A stretch of DNA of 64,000 nucleotides from Desulfonatronum thiosulfatophilum (GCF_900104215.1 NZ_FMXO01000012.1:1-64000), one strand, 5' to 3'; positions 8,983-18,284 are shown, counted from the first letter of the stretch. The notes: generated by a model from the letters alone, not told the origin. Translations and numbers: made by a program.

Positions 8983-9890
8983 ATCTCAACGTCAAATTCG
9001 CCGGAATGGAACTGAAGAATCCGATTCTGACCGCATCCGGAACCTTCGGTTACGGGCTGGAGTTTGCGCCGTATGGCGACCTGACGGCTTTGGGCGGAAT
9101 CGTGGTCAAGGGGTTATCCTGGGAGCCGCGAACGGGCAACCCCATGCCGCGGGTCGCGGAAACGCCGTGCGGGATGCTCAATGCCATCGGCCTGCAGAAT
9201 ATCGGAGTGCATCGGTTCGTGGAGGACAAGTTGCCTTTGCTGCCCTGGTCCGAGGTGCCGGTCATCGCGAATCTGTATGCCTGCGATGCCGAGGATTTTG
9301 CCCGCCTGGCCGAATACCTGGCCGATCAGGAGGGCGTCGCGGCACTGGAAGTGAACATTTCCTGTCCCAATGTTCAGGCCGGTGGCGTGCTGTTCGGCCA
9401 GGACCCGCGCCAGGCCGCCCTGGTCACCGCAGCCGTCAAGGCCAAGGCCGGGGCCAAGCCGGTGATCGTCAAACTGTCCCCCAACGTCACGGATATTACG
9501 GCCATCGCCAAGGCTGCAGCCGACGCCGGGGCCGACGCCCTGGCTCTGATAAACACCCTCTCCGGCATGGCCGTGGATATCCGCACCCGCAAGCCGCGCC
9601 TGGCCAACGTCATCGGCGGCCTGTCCGGGCCGGCCATCAAGCCGGTGGGGCTGCGCTGCGTGTATCAGGTCAGCCGGGCCGTGGATCTGCCGATCATCGG
9701 GCTGGGCGGGATCTCCTCGGCGGAGGACGTGTTGGAATACATTATGGTCGGTGCCTGGGCCGTGCAGATCGGCACGGCTAATTTCCTGCGCCCGGACATG
9801 GCCTTCCGCATCGCCGCGCAACTGCCGGGATTGCTGGAAGAACTCGGAGTGAAGTCATGGGAGGAATTTCGGGGGAAGTTGTCGATCTGA
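8979..9890 (+). CDS. pyrD: Dihydroorotate dehydrogenase, class 1B catalytic subunit
   Basis: This 303-residue FMN TIM-barrel enzyme oxidises dihydroorotate to orotate, the fourth step of UMP synthesis. Motifs include NPILTASGTFGYG, GGIVVKGLSWEPR, NPMPRVAETPCGMLNAIGLQN and NISCPNVQAGG. The Cys in the last is the catalytic base expected for class 1B (class 2 has Ser). The FMN phosphate region reads IIGLGGISSAEDVLEYIMVGA. It overlaps pyrK by four bases, which supports a PyrK-PyrD heterotetramer. The other pyr genes in view, pyrB and pyrC, lie about 3.2 kb downstream on the same strand, beyond an oppositely oriented gene. Confidence 0.97.
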   Translation: MNLNVKFAGMELKNPILTASGTFGYGLEFAPYGDLTALGGIVVKGLSWEPRTGNPMPRVAETPCGMLNAIGLQNIGVHRFVEDKLPLLPWSEVPVIANLYACDAEDFARLAEYLADQEGVAALEVNISCPNVQAGGVLFGQDPRQAALVTAAVKAKAGAKPVIVKLSPNVTDITAIAKAAADAGADALALINTLSGMAVDIRTRKPRLANVIGGLSGPAIKPVGLRCVYQVSRAVDLPIIGLGGISSAEDVLEYIMVGAWAVQIGTANFLRPDMAFRIAAQLPGLLEELGVKSWEEFRGKLSI

Positions 9891-9969
9891 CTAAATCAGC
9901 AATCACGCAGCGCTTTAGTGGGCATTGATTGTTAGGAATAAAAATTACCGTAACTACTCCCAGCGGTCC

Positions 9970-10128
9970 GGCTTGTCTCGATTTTTCGACCTCGCAACTC
10001 CTTCGTCGGCTTCGTAGCTTCGAACCATTGCGTGAATAAACAGCATTTGGCGCTCAAACGCCCGGCAGTGGTTCGATGACGAATCCTGAATCAGTCAGAC
10101 AGGTGATGCCGAAAAATCGAGACAAGCC
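9970..10128. repeat. Long palindromic repeat between pyrD and the PEP-domain gene
   Basis: A perfect 19-base inverted repeat lies at 9970-9988 and 10110-10128. Inside it a second imperfect pair is visible: TTCGTAGCTTCGAACCA on the left and TGGTTCGATGACGAA on the right. Outside, GGTCC on the left could pair with GGACC on the right across a small bulge. The unit would fold into one hairpin of about 160 bases. It lies between two converging genes, so it could act as a bidirectional terminator or be a dispersed REP/MITE-like element. No target duplication was seen at its ends. Confidence 0.65.
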
Positions 10129-10188
10129 AAAGGGACCATTTCATGCCATTCAATCAAAATGTGCTGAGTAGATACAGAGCACCGGCCG

Positions 10189-12756
10189 TTACTGCTCAAA
10201 AGTATAATTGCCCTTGAAAAACTGCTCGACGTACCAGGGGATCTGGGCTTCGTCAGTGAGGACCATGTCCAGCAGGCGGACCGAACCCAGCAGCCGACCG
10301 ATGAACTCGAGCTTTTCCATCATCCGCGGACAGTCGTATTTTTTGATCTCGCCGCGGACCATGTCTCCCTTGTGCTCGACCCGCAGTCCCAATCGCTTGA
10401 GGATTGTGGAGATCATCAGCGCCCGACGGGTTCGGCGGGAGATGTCCGCGGCCCCGCCCTTGAACAGGAACACGATATAATTGTCGTTCACTTGCTCTCC
10501 GCAGTAGGCATCGATGGTCACGAAATGGTAGCCAAGGCGGGCACTGTAGTTCAGGTAGTCATCGGAAATGATGGCGTAGTTCGGACCGCCCCTGGAACTC
10601 TTGTTAGCCGGATCATGGTTGATCTCTACGTGACTGATCGCGGCGGAACCGTTTGATTCCACCTCCACGCGTCTTCCCCAACGCACTCCGGGATGCGTCA
10701 TGCCTCTAAGCATGGCGACAAACGGTTTGGAAGCAATTCCTTCCTGATCCGTGACGCCCTGTTCCGGCTGGCGGTTGAAACCGCCTCCCAGATCCAGGAT
10801 GTAGGTGTTCAGCGGCAATGTCGTATGCAGCTTGACTGCCAGGCATGTATCTTCCTGAATGTCCTCGCAGATGCAAAACATCTCGGACATTGCTTTTTCA
10901 TGGGCGAACCGGACGACGTCATGCAGGGTAAGACAGCCTTCCGGGGTGAAGTCGGCCTGCTTGGGGTCGATCAGATTCAGCGGGACGACGTTCTGTAACG
11001 TCTCCTTGACAAGTCGAAAAAGTGGACTGCCCTTCATCAGGTTGATCTGCGGCTTGGTCCGGATCAAGGCCATGACCCTTCCCGAATAGACAGCCCTGCG
11101 GGAAGCGTCCAAAGTGATCTCTTCGCCGTGGGGAATTACGCTGGTGGCGTTTTCCGTGCCCACCAGAGTCGGTATGCCGAATTCCCTCGCCACGGAGGCC
11201 ATATGTCCAGTCACGCTGCCGACATCGGTGATGATACCGTGGACCTTGCTCATCAGGGAAACGTACATCGGAGATGTCTGCGTGGTGACGAGAATGGCTC
11301 CTTGCGGCACGGCCGAGAGGTTGTGCTCGGTCTTCAGAACGAAGGCCGGACCGCTTGCCGTTCCGGTGGAAGCGGTGGAACCGCCCTGCAAGACCAACTC
11401 ATGGCCTGCATAGCCTTCTTCCCCGGAATCGGGAGAAGGATGTTCTTCCTCGGACATGAGCAGATTCAGGGGGCGGGCCTGGAGAATGAAGATCTTCCCT
11501 GCCTGATCCATGGCCCATTCGATGTCCAAGGGAAGCTTGTAGTGGTTTTCCAGATGGATGCCGTATTCCGCGAGCTTTGCGACATCATCCTCGCCCAGGC
11601 AGGGCTGGTCCTGGAGGTGGGGATCGACAGGAACCTCATGGAGTCCTCCGGCAGGGTTCATCACAATGCGTTTGGTCTTGTGCACGGTGACGGTTTCGAT
11701 GTTCCCGGATGACGTCACCTGCCACATATCCGTGGGCATGGAACCGTCCACAACGCTCACTCCAAGGCCCCATGCCGCACTGATGATCAGCTTGCGCTCG
11801 CCGGGCTTGTTGGGATCCTGGGTATACATGACTCCGCTGGCACGGGCGTCGACCATATTCAGGCAGAGCACGCACATCTGCATGTCCTGGTCTCGATACC
11901 CCACGCTGCGACGGTAGAAAACAGCCCTGGGGGTGTACATGCTGGCCACGACTTCCTTGTATGCGTCGAGGATGGTATCGGCGGTCACGTTCAACACGGT
12001 GGAATGCTGCCCGGCAAAGGAAGATTCCGAGTCTTCCCCCGTGGCGCTGCTGCGAACAGCCATACGGGTTTCCGGTCCCAGCTCGGAGGCCATTTCCCTG
12101 GCTTCGTAGTAGATGCGCGATTCCAGATCCTCGGGCAGAGAAGCATTCAGGATCATCTTCTGGATTTCGCGGCAGGCGGCTTCCAGATGATCGGTGTCCT
12201 GGATGTCCACTCCCTTGAGTTCGCCGCGGATGGCGTCGTAGAGATTTGATGAACGCAGGAAATGATGACAGGCATAGGCCGTGACGACGAACCCCTGGGG
12301 GGTCGGCAGCCCGGCCCGGTTGGAAACTTCGCCCAAATTGGCGGCCTTGCCTCCGACCCGGGCCTGATTCTCATGGCTTAAGCCGACCAGAGGCAGTACA
12401 AGACAGGATCGCTCCAGCTTGCGCTGCCGGGACAACCCTCGCAATACCTGGATGCCGATTTTTTCCGAGGAGCTGAAAAGGCCGGGGTATTTGCCCTGGG
12501 AGAGGGCATTGAGGTCTTCGGCCAGTTCATATACCACGCCCACCAGTTCCTCGCACTGGCAGAGCACCTCGTCAAAGGTAAACGGCTGAGGAACGAAAAG
12601 CAGATTTTCCAGGTTGTTGATCAACTGCAGCGCCTTGTTGTTGTGGCTGAGGAGCTGCTTGAAGAAGTGATACTTGCTGTGAAAAAGCGTCTCTTCCGGT
12701 GCGGTGTTCGTGGGGATGTTGCTTTTTTCAAAGAGCTGGTCGAGAAAATGATACAT
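10189..12756 (-). CDS. PEP/pyruvate-binding domain protein (PEP-synthase-like, no PEP barrel)
   Basis: This protein of about 855 residues has an N-terminal helical region and then an ATP-grasp PPDK_N domain (GGKAANLGEVSNRAGLPTPQGFVVT, RSSATGEDSESSFAGQHSTVLNV, SGVMYTQDP). It ends in IEWAMDQAGKIFILQARPL. The swivelling phosphohistidine domain follows, with the His in DVGSVTGHMASVAREFGIPTLVGT. After that the usual PEP-binding TIM barrel is missing. About 260 residues without a recognised domain take its place, including YILDLGGGFNRQPEQ and YLNYSARLGYHFVTIDAY. Which acceptor it phosphorylates is therefore unknown. The start is uncertain: MYHFLDQLF at 12756 was chosen, while an ATG 13 codons upstream also stays in frame and has no ribosome-binding site. 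It is transcribed toward pyrD. Confidence 0.85.
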   Translation of the reverse strand: MYHFLDQLFEKSNIPTNTAPEETLFHSKYHFFKQLLSHNNKALQLINNLENLLFVPQPFTFDEVLCQCEELVGVVYELAEDLNALSQGKYPGLFSSSEKIGIQVLRGLSRQRKLERSCLVLPLVGLSHENQARVGGKAANLGEVSNRAGLPTPQGFVVTAYACHHFLRSSNLYDAIRGELKGVDIQDTDHLEAACREIQKMILNASLPEDLESRIYYEAREMASELGPETRMAVRSSATGEDSESSFAGQHSTVLNVTADTILDAYKEVVASMYTPRAVFYRRSVGYRDQDMQMCVLCLNMVDARASGVMYTQDPNKPGERKLIISAAWGLGVSVVDGSMPTDMWQVTSSGNIETVTVHKTKRIVMNPAGGLHEVPVDPHLQDQPCLGEDDVAKLAEYGIHLENHYKLPLDIEWAMDQAGKIFILQARPLNLLMSEEEHPSPDSGEEGYAGHELVLQGGSTASTGTASGPAFVLKTEHNLSAVPQGAILVTTQTSPMYVSLMSKVHGIITDVGSVTGHMASVAREFGIPTLVGTENATSVIPHGEEITLDASRRAVYSGRVMALIRTKPQINLMKGSPLFRLVKETLQNVVPLNLIDPKQADFTPEGCLTLHDVVRFAHEKAMSEMFCICEDIQEDTCLAVKLHTTLPLNTYILDLGGGFNRQPEQGVTDQEGIASKPFVAMLRGMTHPGVRWGRRVEVESNGSAAISHVEINHDPANKSSRGGPNYAIISDDYLNYSARLGYHFVTIDAYCGEQVNDNYIVFLFKGGAADISRRTRRALMISTILKRLGLRVEHKGDMVRGEIKKYDCPRMMEKLEFIGRLLGSVRLLDMVLTDEAQIPWYVEQFFKGNYTFEQ

Positions 12757-13124
12757 GTGCTGTAACCTGGCTGGGTTGGAGAGGAGGAGCGGCATAAGAA
12801 CGAGAGAGTCAACGCCTGTGAACCTGACTCTGTCAACATAGGGTCAAGATTGAGCCTTCTTAAATACGCCTGAAAAAAGGGAATGACAACATCTTGGCCG
12901 GCATGAAAAAGGCAATCGGGCAATTGTTCCCCGACAAGCGGGGGCAGGAGCCCGTCTCTGCTGCGGATTTGCTGAATGGATACGGCTGAATAAAAATTAC
13001 TGGAATATGGCAGCGTTTTCGGCTAAGACTGACTCGCACCTTGACGAATGCTCCGGCGCTCCATGTCGTCTTTTTTAAGATTTAAACTTCCGAACCATCA
13101 ACAGTTTCATCATACGGTATCTCT
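12757..13124. other. Intergenic region upstream of pyrB
   Basis: These 368 bases lie between divergent genes. A 28-codon frame (12903-12989, plus) is the only short coding-like stretch and is not supported by a ribosome-binding site. No attenuator, riboswitch or clear promoter was recognised. Confidence 0.4.
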
Positions 13125-14102
13125 ATGCTTTGGCCCCACAAGGATCTGCTCTGCATATCACAATTGACCAAGGCGGAAATTCTGCATGTTTTCGAGATGG
13201 CGCGCCGGTTTGCCGAGGTCAATTCTCGACCGATAAAAAAAGTGCCGACGCTGAAAGGCAAGAGCGTGATCCTTTTTTTTGTCGAACCCAGTACGCGAAC
13301 CAAGACATCCTTCGACATCGCCGGAAAACGACTTTCCGCGGATACCTATTCCCTGGCGGCGTCCTCCAGCAGTTTGAAAAAGGGGGAGAACCTCAAGGAC
13401 TCCGCTCTGACGCTGGAGGCCATGCACCCGGATGCGCTGGTGCTGCGCCACCATCAAAGCGGAGCTTCCGAATTTCTGGCCAAGCGCCTTTCCTGTTCGG
13501 TGATCAACGCAGGGGACGGCTGGCATGCGCATCCCACCCAGGCCCTTCTGGACGGATTTGCTTTAAGCGGGGTCTGGGGGGACGACATGGCCGGTAAAAC
13601 CGTGCTCATTGTTGGCGACATCGCGCACAGTCGGGTGGCCCGCTCCGACGTGCTGCTGCTCAACGCTCTGGGCGCCCATGTCCGGATTTGCGCTCCGCGA
13701 ACCCTGTTGCCGGCTGCCGTGCGGGAGTGGCCCGTGGAAATTTTTTCGGATCTGTCCACGGCCTGCCGAGGCGTGGACGCCGTGATCTGCCTACGCCTGC
13801 AGTTGGAGCGGCAAAAGGCCGGCCTGTTGCCGGATCTGCGCGAATATGCCCGAACCTTCGGCCTGGGGGCGCGGCACCTGAAACAGGCCAATCCCGGAGT
13901 TCTGGTCATGCATCCCGGTCCCATGAATCGAGGTCTTGAAATCGAAGCCGCCCTTGCGGATGCCGAGAACAGCCTGATTCTTGATCAGGTCTCAGCCGGC
14001 GTTGCCACGCGCATGGCCCTGCTGTTCCTTTTTCTGACCCGCAAGGATCAATCTTCGAGGGACGAGCAACAACCCCAAAACCATCGGTTTCAGGAGGCCT
14101 AG
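13125..14102 (+). CDS. pyrB: Aspartate carbamoyltransferase catalytic subunit
   Basis: This 325-residue enzyme condenses carbamoyl phosphate with aspartate, the committed step of pyrimidine synthesis. Carbamoyl phosphate binding is shown by [17 protein letters not shown], and aspartate-domain residues by [28 protein letters not shown] and [13 protein letters not shown]. These are diagnostic of PyrB rather than ornithine carbamoyltransferase. No pyrI regulatory gene is adjacent. The next gene, pyrC, starts one base after the stop, so they form an operon, as is common where PyrB and dihydroorotase associate. The C-terminal 20 residues, rich in Gln and charged residues, extend beyond the usual end. 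Confidence 0.97.
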   Translation: MLWPHKDLLCISQLTKAEILHVFEMARRFAEVNSRPIKKVPTLKGKSVILFFVEPSTRTKTSFDIAGKRLSADTYSLAASSSSLKKGENLKDSALTLEAMHPDALVLRHHQSGASEFLAKRLSCSVINAGDGWHAHPTQALLDGFALSGVWGDDMAGKTVLIVGDIAHSRVARSDVLLLNALGAHVRICAPRTLLPAAVREWPVEIFSDLSTACRGVDAVICLRLQLERQKAGLLPDLREYARTFGLGARHLKQANPGVLVMHPGPMNRGLEIEAALADAENSLILDQVSAGVATRMALLFLFLTRKDQSSRDEQQPQNHRFQEA

Positions 14103-14103
14103 C

Positions 14104-15384
14104 ATGCCCGGTCCGGATCTTGTCGTACGCAATGTTCTTTTTCGGGATGAACTGGTCAGCCTCTGGGTTGGTGAGGGCAAGGTGCAGCGGTTGGCCTTGC
14201 CCGACGAGCCGTCCTCCGACGGTGCGGAGCTGGACGGGGGCGGGGGGCTGCTGCTGCCGGGGCTGATCGATGCGCATGTCCATCTGCGTGAACCGGGCTT
14301 CGAGTACAAGGAAGACATCGCCTCCGGTCTGGAGGCCGCGGTCCGGGGAGGATTCAGTGCCGTACTGGCCATGGCCAATACCAGCCCGGTCAACGACACG
14401 GCCGCGGTGACCGACTTCATGCGCAACAAGGCCATCCAGACGCACCCGCACGGACCTCGACTGCACCCTGTAGGCGCCTTGACCAAGTCGCTTGCGGGGC
14501 AGGAATTGGCTCCTCTGGCCGAACTGGCTGAAGCGGGCTGCGCGGCGTTTTCCAATGACGGCATGCCCGTGGCCAATCCGGACATTTTTCGACGGGCCGT
14601 CGAATATGCTTCCGATCTGGGCTTGGTGGTAATCGATCATTGCGAGGACCCGGCGCTGGCCGAGGGCGCCTCCATGAACGAAGGCCGGGTCAGCGGCTTG
14701 CTCGGACTCAAGGGCCAGCCCGTGGTCGCGGAAAGCCTGCAGGTGGCCAGGGATATCCTGCTGGCGGAATACCTGGATCTTCCGATTCACCTGGCGCACA
14801 TCAGCTGCCGCCAGTCCGTGGAGCTGATCGCCTGGGCCAAGAGCCGGGGCGTCCGGGTGACCGCGGAGACCTGCCCGCATTATCTGCTCTGGACCGAGGA
14901 AATGATGCAGGGGTACAACACCCTGGCCAAGGTCAACCCGCCGTTGCGCACCAGCGACGACGTCCAGGCCATGCGTCAGGCCGTGCGGGAAGGAGTGATC
15001 GACATCCTGGTCACGGATCATGCCCCCCATGCCGACCATGAAAAGGAAACCCCTCTGGACGAGGCGCCCAACGGCATCAGCGGCCTGGATACTGCGCTGT
15101 CCCTGTGTTGGACCCTGGTCCGCGAAAGAGTGCTTTCGGTTCAGGACTTGTGCCGGCTCTGGTCCCAGCGTCCCGCGGAAATTTTCTCGTTGCCCGTGAA
15201 CCGCTTTTCTTCCGGAGACCCCGCGGATTTTATTCTGTTCAATCCGGATCAGGAATGGACCGTGAGCCCCCAGACCCTGTTTTCCCGGGGCAAGAACACT
15301 CCTTGCCTGGGCCAGGTTTTGCCTGGACGGGTCCGCGCGCACTGCATCTCCGGAAAAATTCTCTTTCAAGACGCTTTCGAATAA
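14104..15384 (+). CDS. pyrC: Dihydroorotase
   Basis: This 426-residue amidohydrolase interconverts carbamoyl aspartate and dihydroorotate. The metal-binding DAHVHLREPGFEYKEDI at the N-terminal side and VTDHAPHADHEKE near residue 305 mark a class I dihydroorotase of the Bacillus/Aquifex type. The substrate loop MANTSPVNDT and LAHISCRQSVELI, with a metal His, are present. Length fits the class. It follows pyrB directly, with AGGAGG just upstream of its ATG, and is followed after 14 bases by the HD-domain gene. That gene may be cotranscribed although it has no known link to pyrimidine synthesis. Confidence 0.96.
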   Translation: MPGPDLVVRNVLFRDELVSLWVGEGKVQRLALPDEPSSDGAELDGGGGLLLPGLIDAHVHLREPGFEYKEDIASGLEAAVRGGFSAVLAMANTSPVNDTAAVTDFMRNKAIQTHPHGPRLHPVGALTKSLAGQELAPLAELAEAGCAAFSNDGMPVANPDIFRRAVEYASDLGLVVIDHCEDPALAEGASMNEGRVSGLLGLKGQPVVAESLQVARDILLAEYLDLPIHLAHISCRQSVELIAWAKSRGVRVTAETCPHYLLWTEEMMQGYNTLAKVNPPLRTSDDVQAMRQAVREGVIDILVTDHAPHADHEKETPLDEAPNGISGLDTALSLCWTLVRERVLSVQDLCRLWSQRPAEIFSLPVNRFSSGDPADFILFNPDQEWTVSPQTLFSRGKNTPCLGQVLPGRVRAHCISGKILFQDAFE

Positions 15385-15398
15385 TAACAGGAGTATTC

Positions 15399-16730
15399 AT
15401 GTCCCAACCGCTGAAAGATGCCGTGAGCATCTGCAAGGCCATCATGCGCAACGGGTTTGACGCTTACGTGATCAATGCCCGGTTGCAGGAAAAAATCCTG
15501 GCAGGAAACGGTGAACGTGAAGTCGATATCTGCTCCGAAGCTGATTTCGAGGATCTGAGCAAGATATTCCCTCTTTTCGAACCGGCTACCACGGCGGAGT
15601 ATACCGGTACGCTGAAGGAAGGCGACATCCTGATTCGGGTTTATCCCGCGGATTCCGAGGACGGCTCGCATCCCGAGGAGGGAGTGGCCAAGTTCACTCC
15701 AGGCATGATCAAGGCCCTGGAAAAGACCGAAGGCGGCCTGCCGCTGCAGTTGGCCTGCCCGTACATGCCGAAAGCCAAGGAACTGTATGACGGCTTCGCG
15801 GATGTCGGCGGCGGCGAGATCCGTTTTCAGGGCATTCCGGATGAAACCCTGAAGCAGAACTATCTGCGCGGCGTGCGGGCGTTGCGGTTCGCGGCCAATT
15901 TTCAGCTGCCCGTGGAGCCCAATTCCTGGATGGCCATTGTGCGGGCGGCCCGGCGTGTCCTGGACTACGTTTCGGTTTCGGACATCATGGACGAGTGGCG
16001 CAAGGTGGAAGCGGAAAACATGTGGCATTTCGTGAAGCTGCTCCATGAAAGCACCATCCTGGACGGTCTCATCCCTGAAATCGCCGCCTTAAGCCGGGTC
16101 AAACAGATCAAGAATCCGGATGAAGGCGAGGAAATCGTCCTGGACCACACCCTGGAGTTGATGCGCCGTTATCCCGAGGAATTGCCCTATGACTGGTACG
16201 GGACCCTGGCCTGTCTGTTCCATGATGTGGGCAAGCTGTTTACCGCGGAATATGTGGGCAACCAGTGGACTTTTTACCAGCATCACCGGGTGGGCGCCAA
16301 GGTGACCCGGAAGATTCTCGGACGGTTGCGGTTTTCTCCCGAGGAAATCGACAAGGTCTGCCATCTGGTGCGCCAGCACATGCGCTTCCATTTCATGCTC
16401 ACGGACCGGGGTATTCGCCGGTTCACCGCGCTGCACGACTATCCGCGTCTGATTGAAATCGCCAGAGCGGACATCAAGGCCCGTAATGGCGCATACAAGG
16501 AATTCAACCATAACATGAAGATGCTGGAGCGGGCGGCAATACCGGAAGAAGCCCTGGAGCCCCTGCTCAATGGTCATGAAATCATGGACTTCGCCGAGAT
16601 CAATCCCGGTCCGGCAGTCGGCCTGATCCGCGAAGCCCTGCTTCAGGCCCAGATCGCCGGGGACGTGACGTCGGTGCCGGAAGCCGTGGAATTTGTCCGC
16701 AACTACCGGTTGAAGGAAAAACTGCAATGA
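15399..16730 (+). CDS. HD-domain protein with degenerate tRNA nucleotidyltransferase head
   Basis: This 443-residue protein is built like a class II CCA-adding enzyme followed by an HD phosphohydrolase, but the transferase part looks dead. The usual GGxVRDxLLG and DxD motif is replaced by NGFDAYVINARLQEKI and EREVDICSEAD, leaving one of two catalytic Asp. The second signature is reduced to QNYLRGVRALRFAANF, without the conserved acidic residue. The HD domain is intact: LDHTLELMRRYPEE, CLFHDVGKLFTAEY, HHRVGAKV and HLVRQHMRFH. A hydrolase acting on a phosphoester or nucleotide is more likely than CCA addition (inference). The start was set at the ATG preceded by CAGGAG. The frame is open far upstream within pyrC, but that part is out of frame with the real pyrC. 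Confidence 0.85.
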   Translation: MSQPLKDAVSICKAIMRNGFDAYVINARLQEKILAGNGEREVDICSEADFEDLSKIFPLFEPATTAEYTGTLKEGDILIRVYPADSEDGSHPEEGVAKFTPGMIKALEKTEGGLPLQLACPYMPKAKELYDGFADVGGGEIRFQGIPDETLKQNYLRGVRALRFAANFQLPVEPNSWMAIVRAARRVLDYVSVSDIMDEWRKVEAENMWHFVKLLHESTILDGLIPEIAALSRVKQIKNPDEGEEIVLDHTLELMRRYPEELPYDWYGTLACLFHDVGKLFTAEYVGNQWTFYQHHRVGAKVTRKILGRLRFSPEEIDKVCHLVRQHMRFHFMLTDRGIRRFTALHDYPRLIEIARADIKARNGAYKEFNHNMKMLERAAIPEEALEPLLNGHEIMDFAEINPGPAVGLIREALLQAQIAGDVTSVPEAVEFVRNYRLKEKLQ

Positions 16731-16736
16731 TGGCGA

Positions 16737-17813
16737 TTGCTGCCAGCCAGGTCCCAAGTTCTTTTGAAGCCTGATCTTCTCGAATATACCCTCCCTGAAC
16801 TGGAAGAGTTCATTGCGGAGCTGGGAGAAGCTCCCTTCCGGGCGCAGCAGATCTGGCAGTGGCTGTGGCAGAAGCGGGTGCGCGATTTCGCCTTGATGTC
16901 CAACGTTTCCAAAGAATTGCGTTCGCGTCTGGCCGAAGCCGCGGTTATTGTTTGGCCGGAGGTTGATCAGGTTCAACGCAGTCGGGACGGCACGACGAAG
17001 TTCCTGTTGGCTTTGCGGGACGGTCAGCGCATTGAAAGCGTCCTCATTCCGGAAAAGACCCATTACACGCTTTGCCTCTCCTCCCAGGTGGGATGCAGTC
17101 TGGGCTGTACGTTCTGCGCCACGGGACGGATGGGCTTGCTCCGCAACTTGACCATGGGCGAGATTCTGGGCCAAGTTCTCGTGGCCCAGGAACATGTGGC
17201 CGGCCTGGACACGCATCTGTCGCTGCGTAATCTCGTGTTCATGGGCATGGGCGAGCCCTTGCTGAACCGTGTAAATTTGCGCCGCGCCCTGGAGTCGTTG
17301 CATCATCCGCTTGGTCTGGATTTCTCCAAGCGCCGGATCACCGTGTCCACTGTCGGCCTTCCGGGCGGTCTCAGCGAACTCGGCTCCTGGGGGCTGGCCT
17401 CCCTGGCGGTGTCCCTGCACGCCCCGTCCCAGGAGCTGCGGTCCCAAATCATGCCCAAGGCCGCCCGTTTTCTTCTGGATGACCTGATTTCCGAGCTATC
17501 CGACTATCCCCTGCAGCCACGGCAGAAGATCACCATTGAGTACGTGCTGCTGGGGGGAGTGAACGACAGTCTGAACCACGCCCGCGATCTGGTCCGTCTG
17601 CTGAACAAGGTCAAGGCAAAGATCAATCTGATCGCCTTTCATCCCGGACCGGGCTTGCCCTACAAGGCGCCGGATCTGAACCGGGTGCTTGATTTCGAGA
17701 ATTTTCTCAAAGCCAAGGGGCTGCCGGCAACCTTGCGTAAAAGCAAAGGGCAAGATATTTCTGCCGCCTGTGGACAGCTGCGGGCAGAATGCGCGAGCAT
17801 CGATGCCGATTAG
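16737..17813 (+). CDS. rlmN: 23S rRNA (A2503-C2)/tRNA (A37-C2) methyltransferase
   Basis: This radical SAM enzyme methylates C2 of A2503 in 23S rRNA and A37 in some tRNAs. The cluster motif is CSLGCTFC (CX3CX2C), preceded by the SSQVG motif. LVFMGMGEPLLN, SLHAPSQELR and EYVLLGGVND are family signatures, and the conserved C-terminal catalytic Cys is seen in SAACGQL. Length is about 350 residues as expected. The start is uncertain: the TTG at 16737 is the first in-frame start after the upstream stop, and a TTG at 16764 is also possible. Neither has a strong ribosome-binding site. It lies seven bases after the HD gene and before hisI. Confidence 0.95.
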   Translation: MLPARSQVLLKPDLLEYTLPELEEFIAELGEAPFRAQQIWQWLWQKRVRDFALMSNVSKELRSRLAEAAVIVWPEVDQVQRSRDGTTKFLLALRDGQRIESVLIPEKTHYTLCLSSQVGCSLGCTFCATGRMGLLRNLTMGEILGQVLVAQEHVAGLDTHLSLRNLVFMGMGEPLLNRVNLRRALESLHHPLGLDFSKRRITVSTVGLPGGLSELGSWGLASLAVSLHAPSQELRSQIMPKAARFLLDDLISELSDYPLQPRQKITIEYVLLGGVNDSLNHARDLVRLLNKVKAKINLIAFHPGPGLPYKAPDLNRVLDFENFLKAKGLPATLRKSKGQDISAACGQLRAECASIDAD

Positions 17814-17912
17814 TGATGCGGCCGCCCGTACACGAGTGATCTCCCAGGCGACATGCTTTTCAACCATGCGGCGCATCGAAGATGCGTCAATTTTTCCAAA
17901 TGGAGCCATCGA

Positions 17913-18284
17913 GTGAAACCTGATTTTGAGAAGTGCGGCGGGTTGGTACCCGTCGTGGTCCAGGACGTCGCAAGCCTGGAAGTGTTGATGCTGGCCTATA
18001 TGAACGAGGAGGCCTGGGAGCAGACCCTGGCGACGGGGGAGGCCCATTTCTACAGCCGATCCCGGAAAAAATTATGGCACAAGGGTGGTACGTCCGGCCA
18101 TGTGCAGAAGGTTCGCTCGATCCGTCTGGACTGTGATGCGGACACGGTTTTGCTGCTTGTGGAACAGATCGGCGGAGCAGCCTGCCACGAAGGTTACCGG
18201 ACATGTTTTTTCCGGTCCATAGATGAGGGCGAGTGGAAAATCTGCGCGCCGATTATTTTCGATCCCAAGGAGGTTTATAAATAG
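17913..18284 (+). CDS. hisI: Phosphoribosyl-AMP cyclohydrolase
   Basis: This 123-residue enzyme opens the adenine ring of phosphoribosyl-AMP, the third step of histidine synthesis. [40 protein letters not shown] is classic HisI. The Zn ligands are Cys in RLDCDADT and two in [11 protein letters not shown], with Mg-binding Asp in DCDAD. It is the stand-alone form without a fused HisE domain. The GTG at 17913 was chosen because a GGAG lies upstream and the extra 20 residues of the longer frame do not resemble HisI. Its stop directly abuts the ATG of hisG, so the two form a small his unit away from the other his genes. Confidence 0.95.
   Translation: MKPDFEKCGGLVPVVVQDVASLEVLMLAYMNEEAWEQTLATGEAHFYSRSRKKLWHKGGTSGHVQKVRSIRLDCDADTVLLLVEQIGGAACHEGYRTCFFRSIDEGEWKICAPIIFDPKEVYK

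Noticed and set aside
9891-10188. Considered as a CRISPR-like or riboswitch region
   Set aside because: There is only one inverted pair with no regular spacers, and it lies downstream of genes on both sides rather than in a leader.
12903-12989. Small plus-strand frame of 28 codons upstream of pyrB
   Set aside because: No ribosome-binding site and no resemblance to a pyr leader peptide.
13906-15369. A 487-codon open frame on the minus strand
   Set aside because: It is antisense to pyrB/pyrC, which carry clear motifs. Its composition is that of a GC-bias shadow and no family is recognised.
15105-15398. N-terminal extension of the HD-domain gene into pyrC
   Set aside because: The added residues are an out-of-frame translation of pyrC. 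The ATG at 15399 has a proper ribosome-binding site.
16089-17447. A 452-codon open frame on the minus strand
   Set aside because: It runs antisense across the HD gene and rlmN, both of which are well supported.
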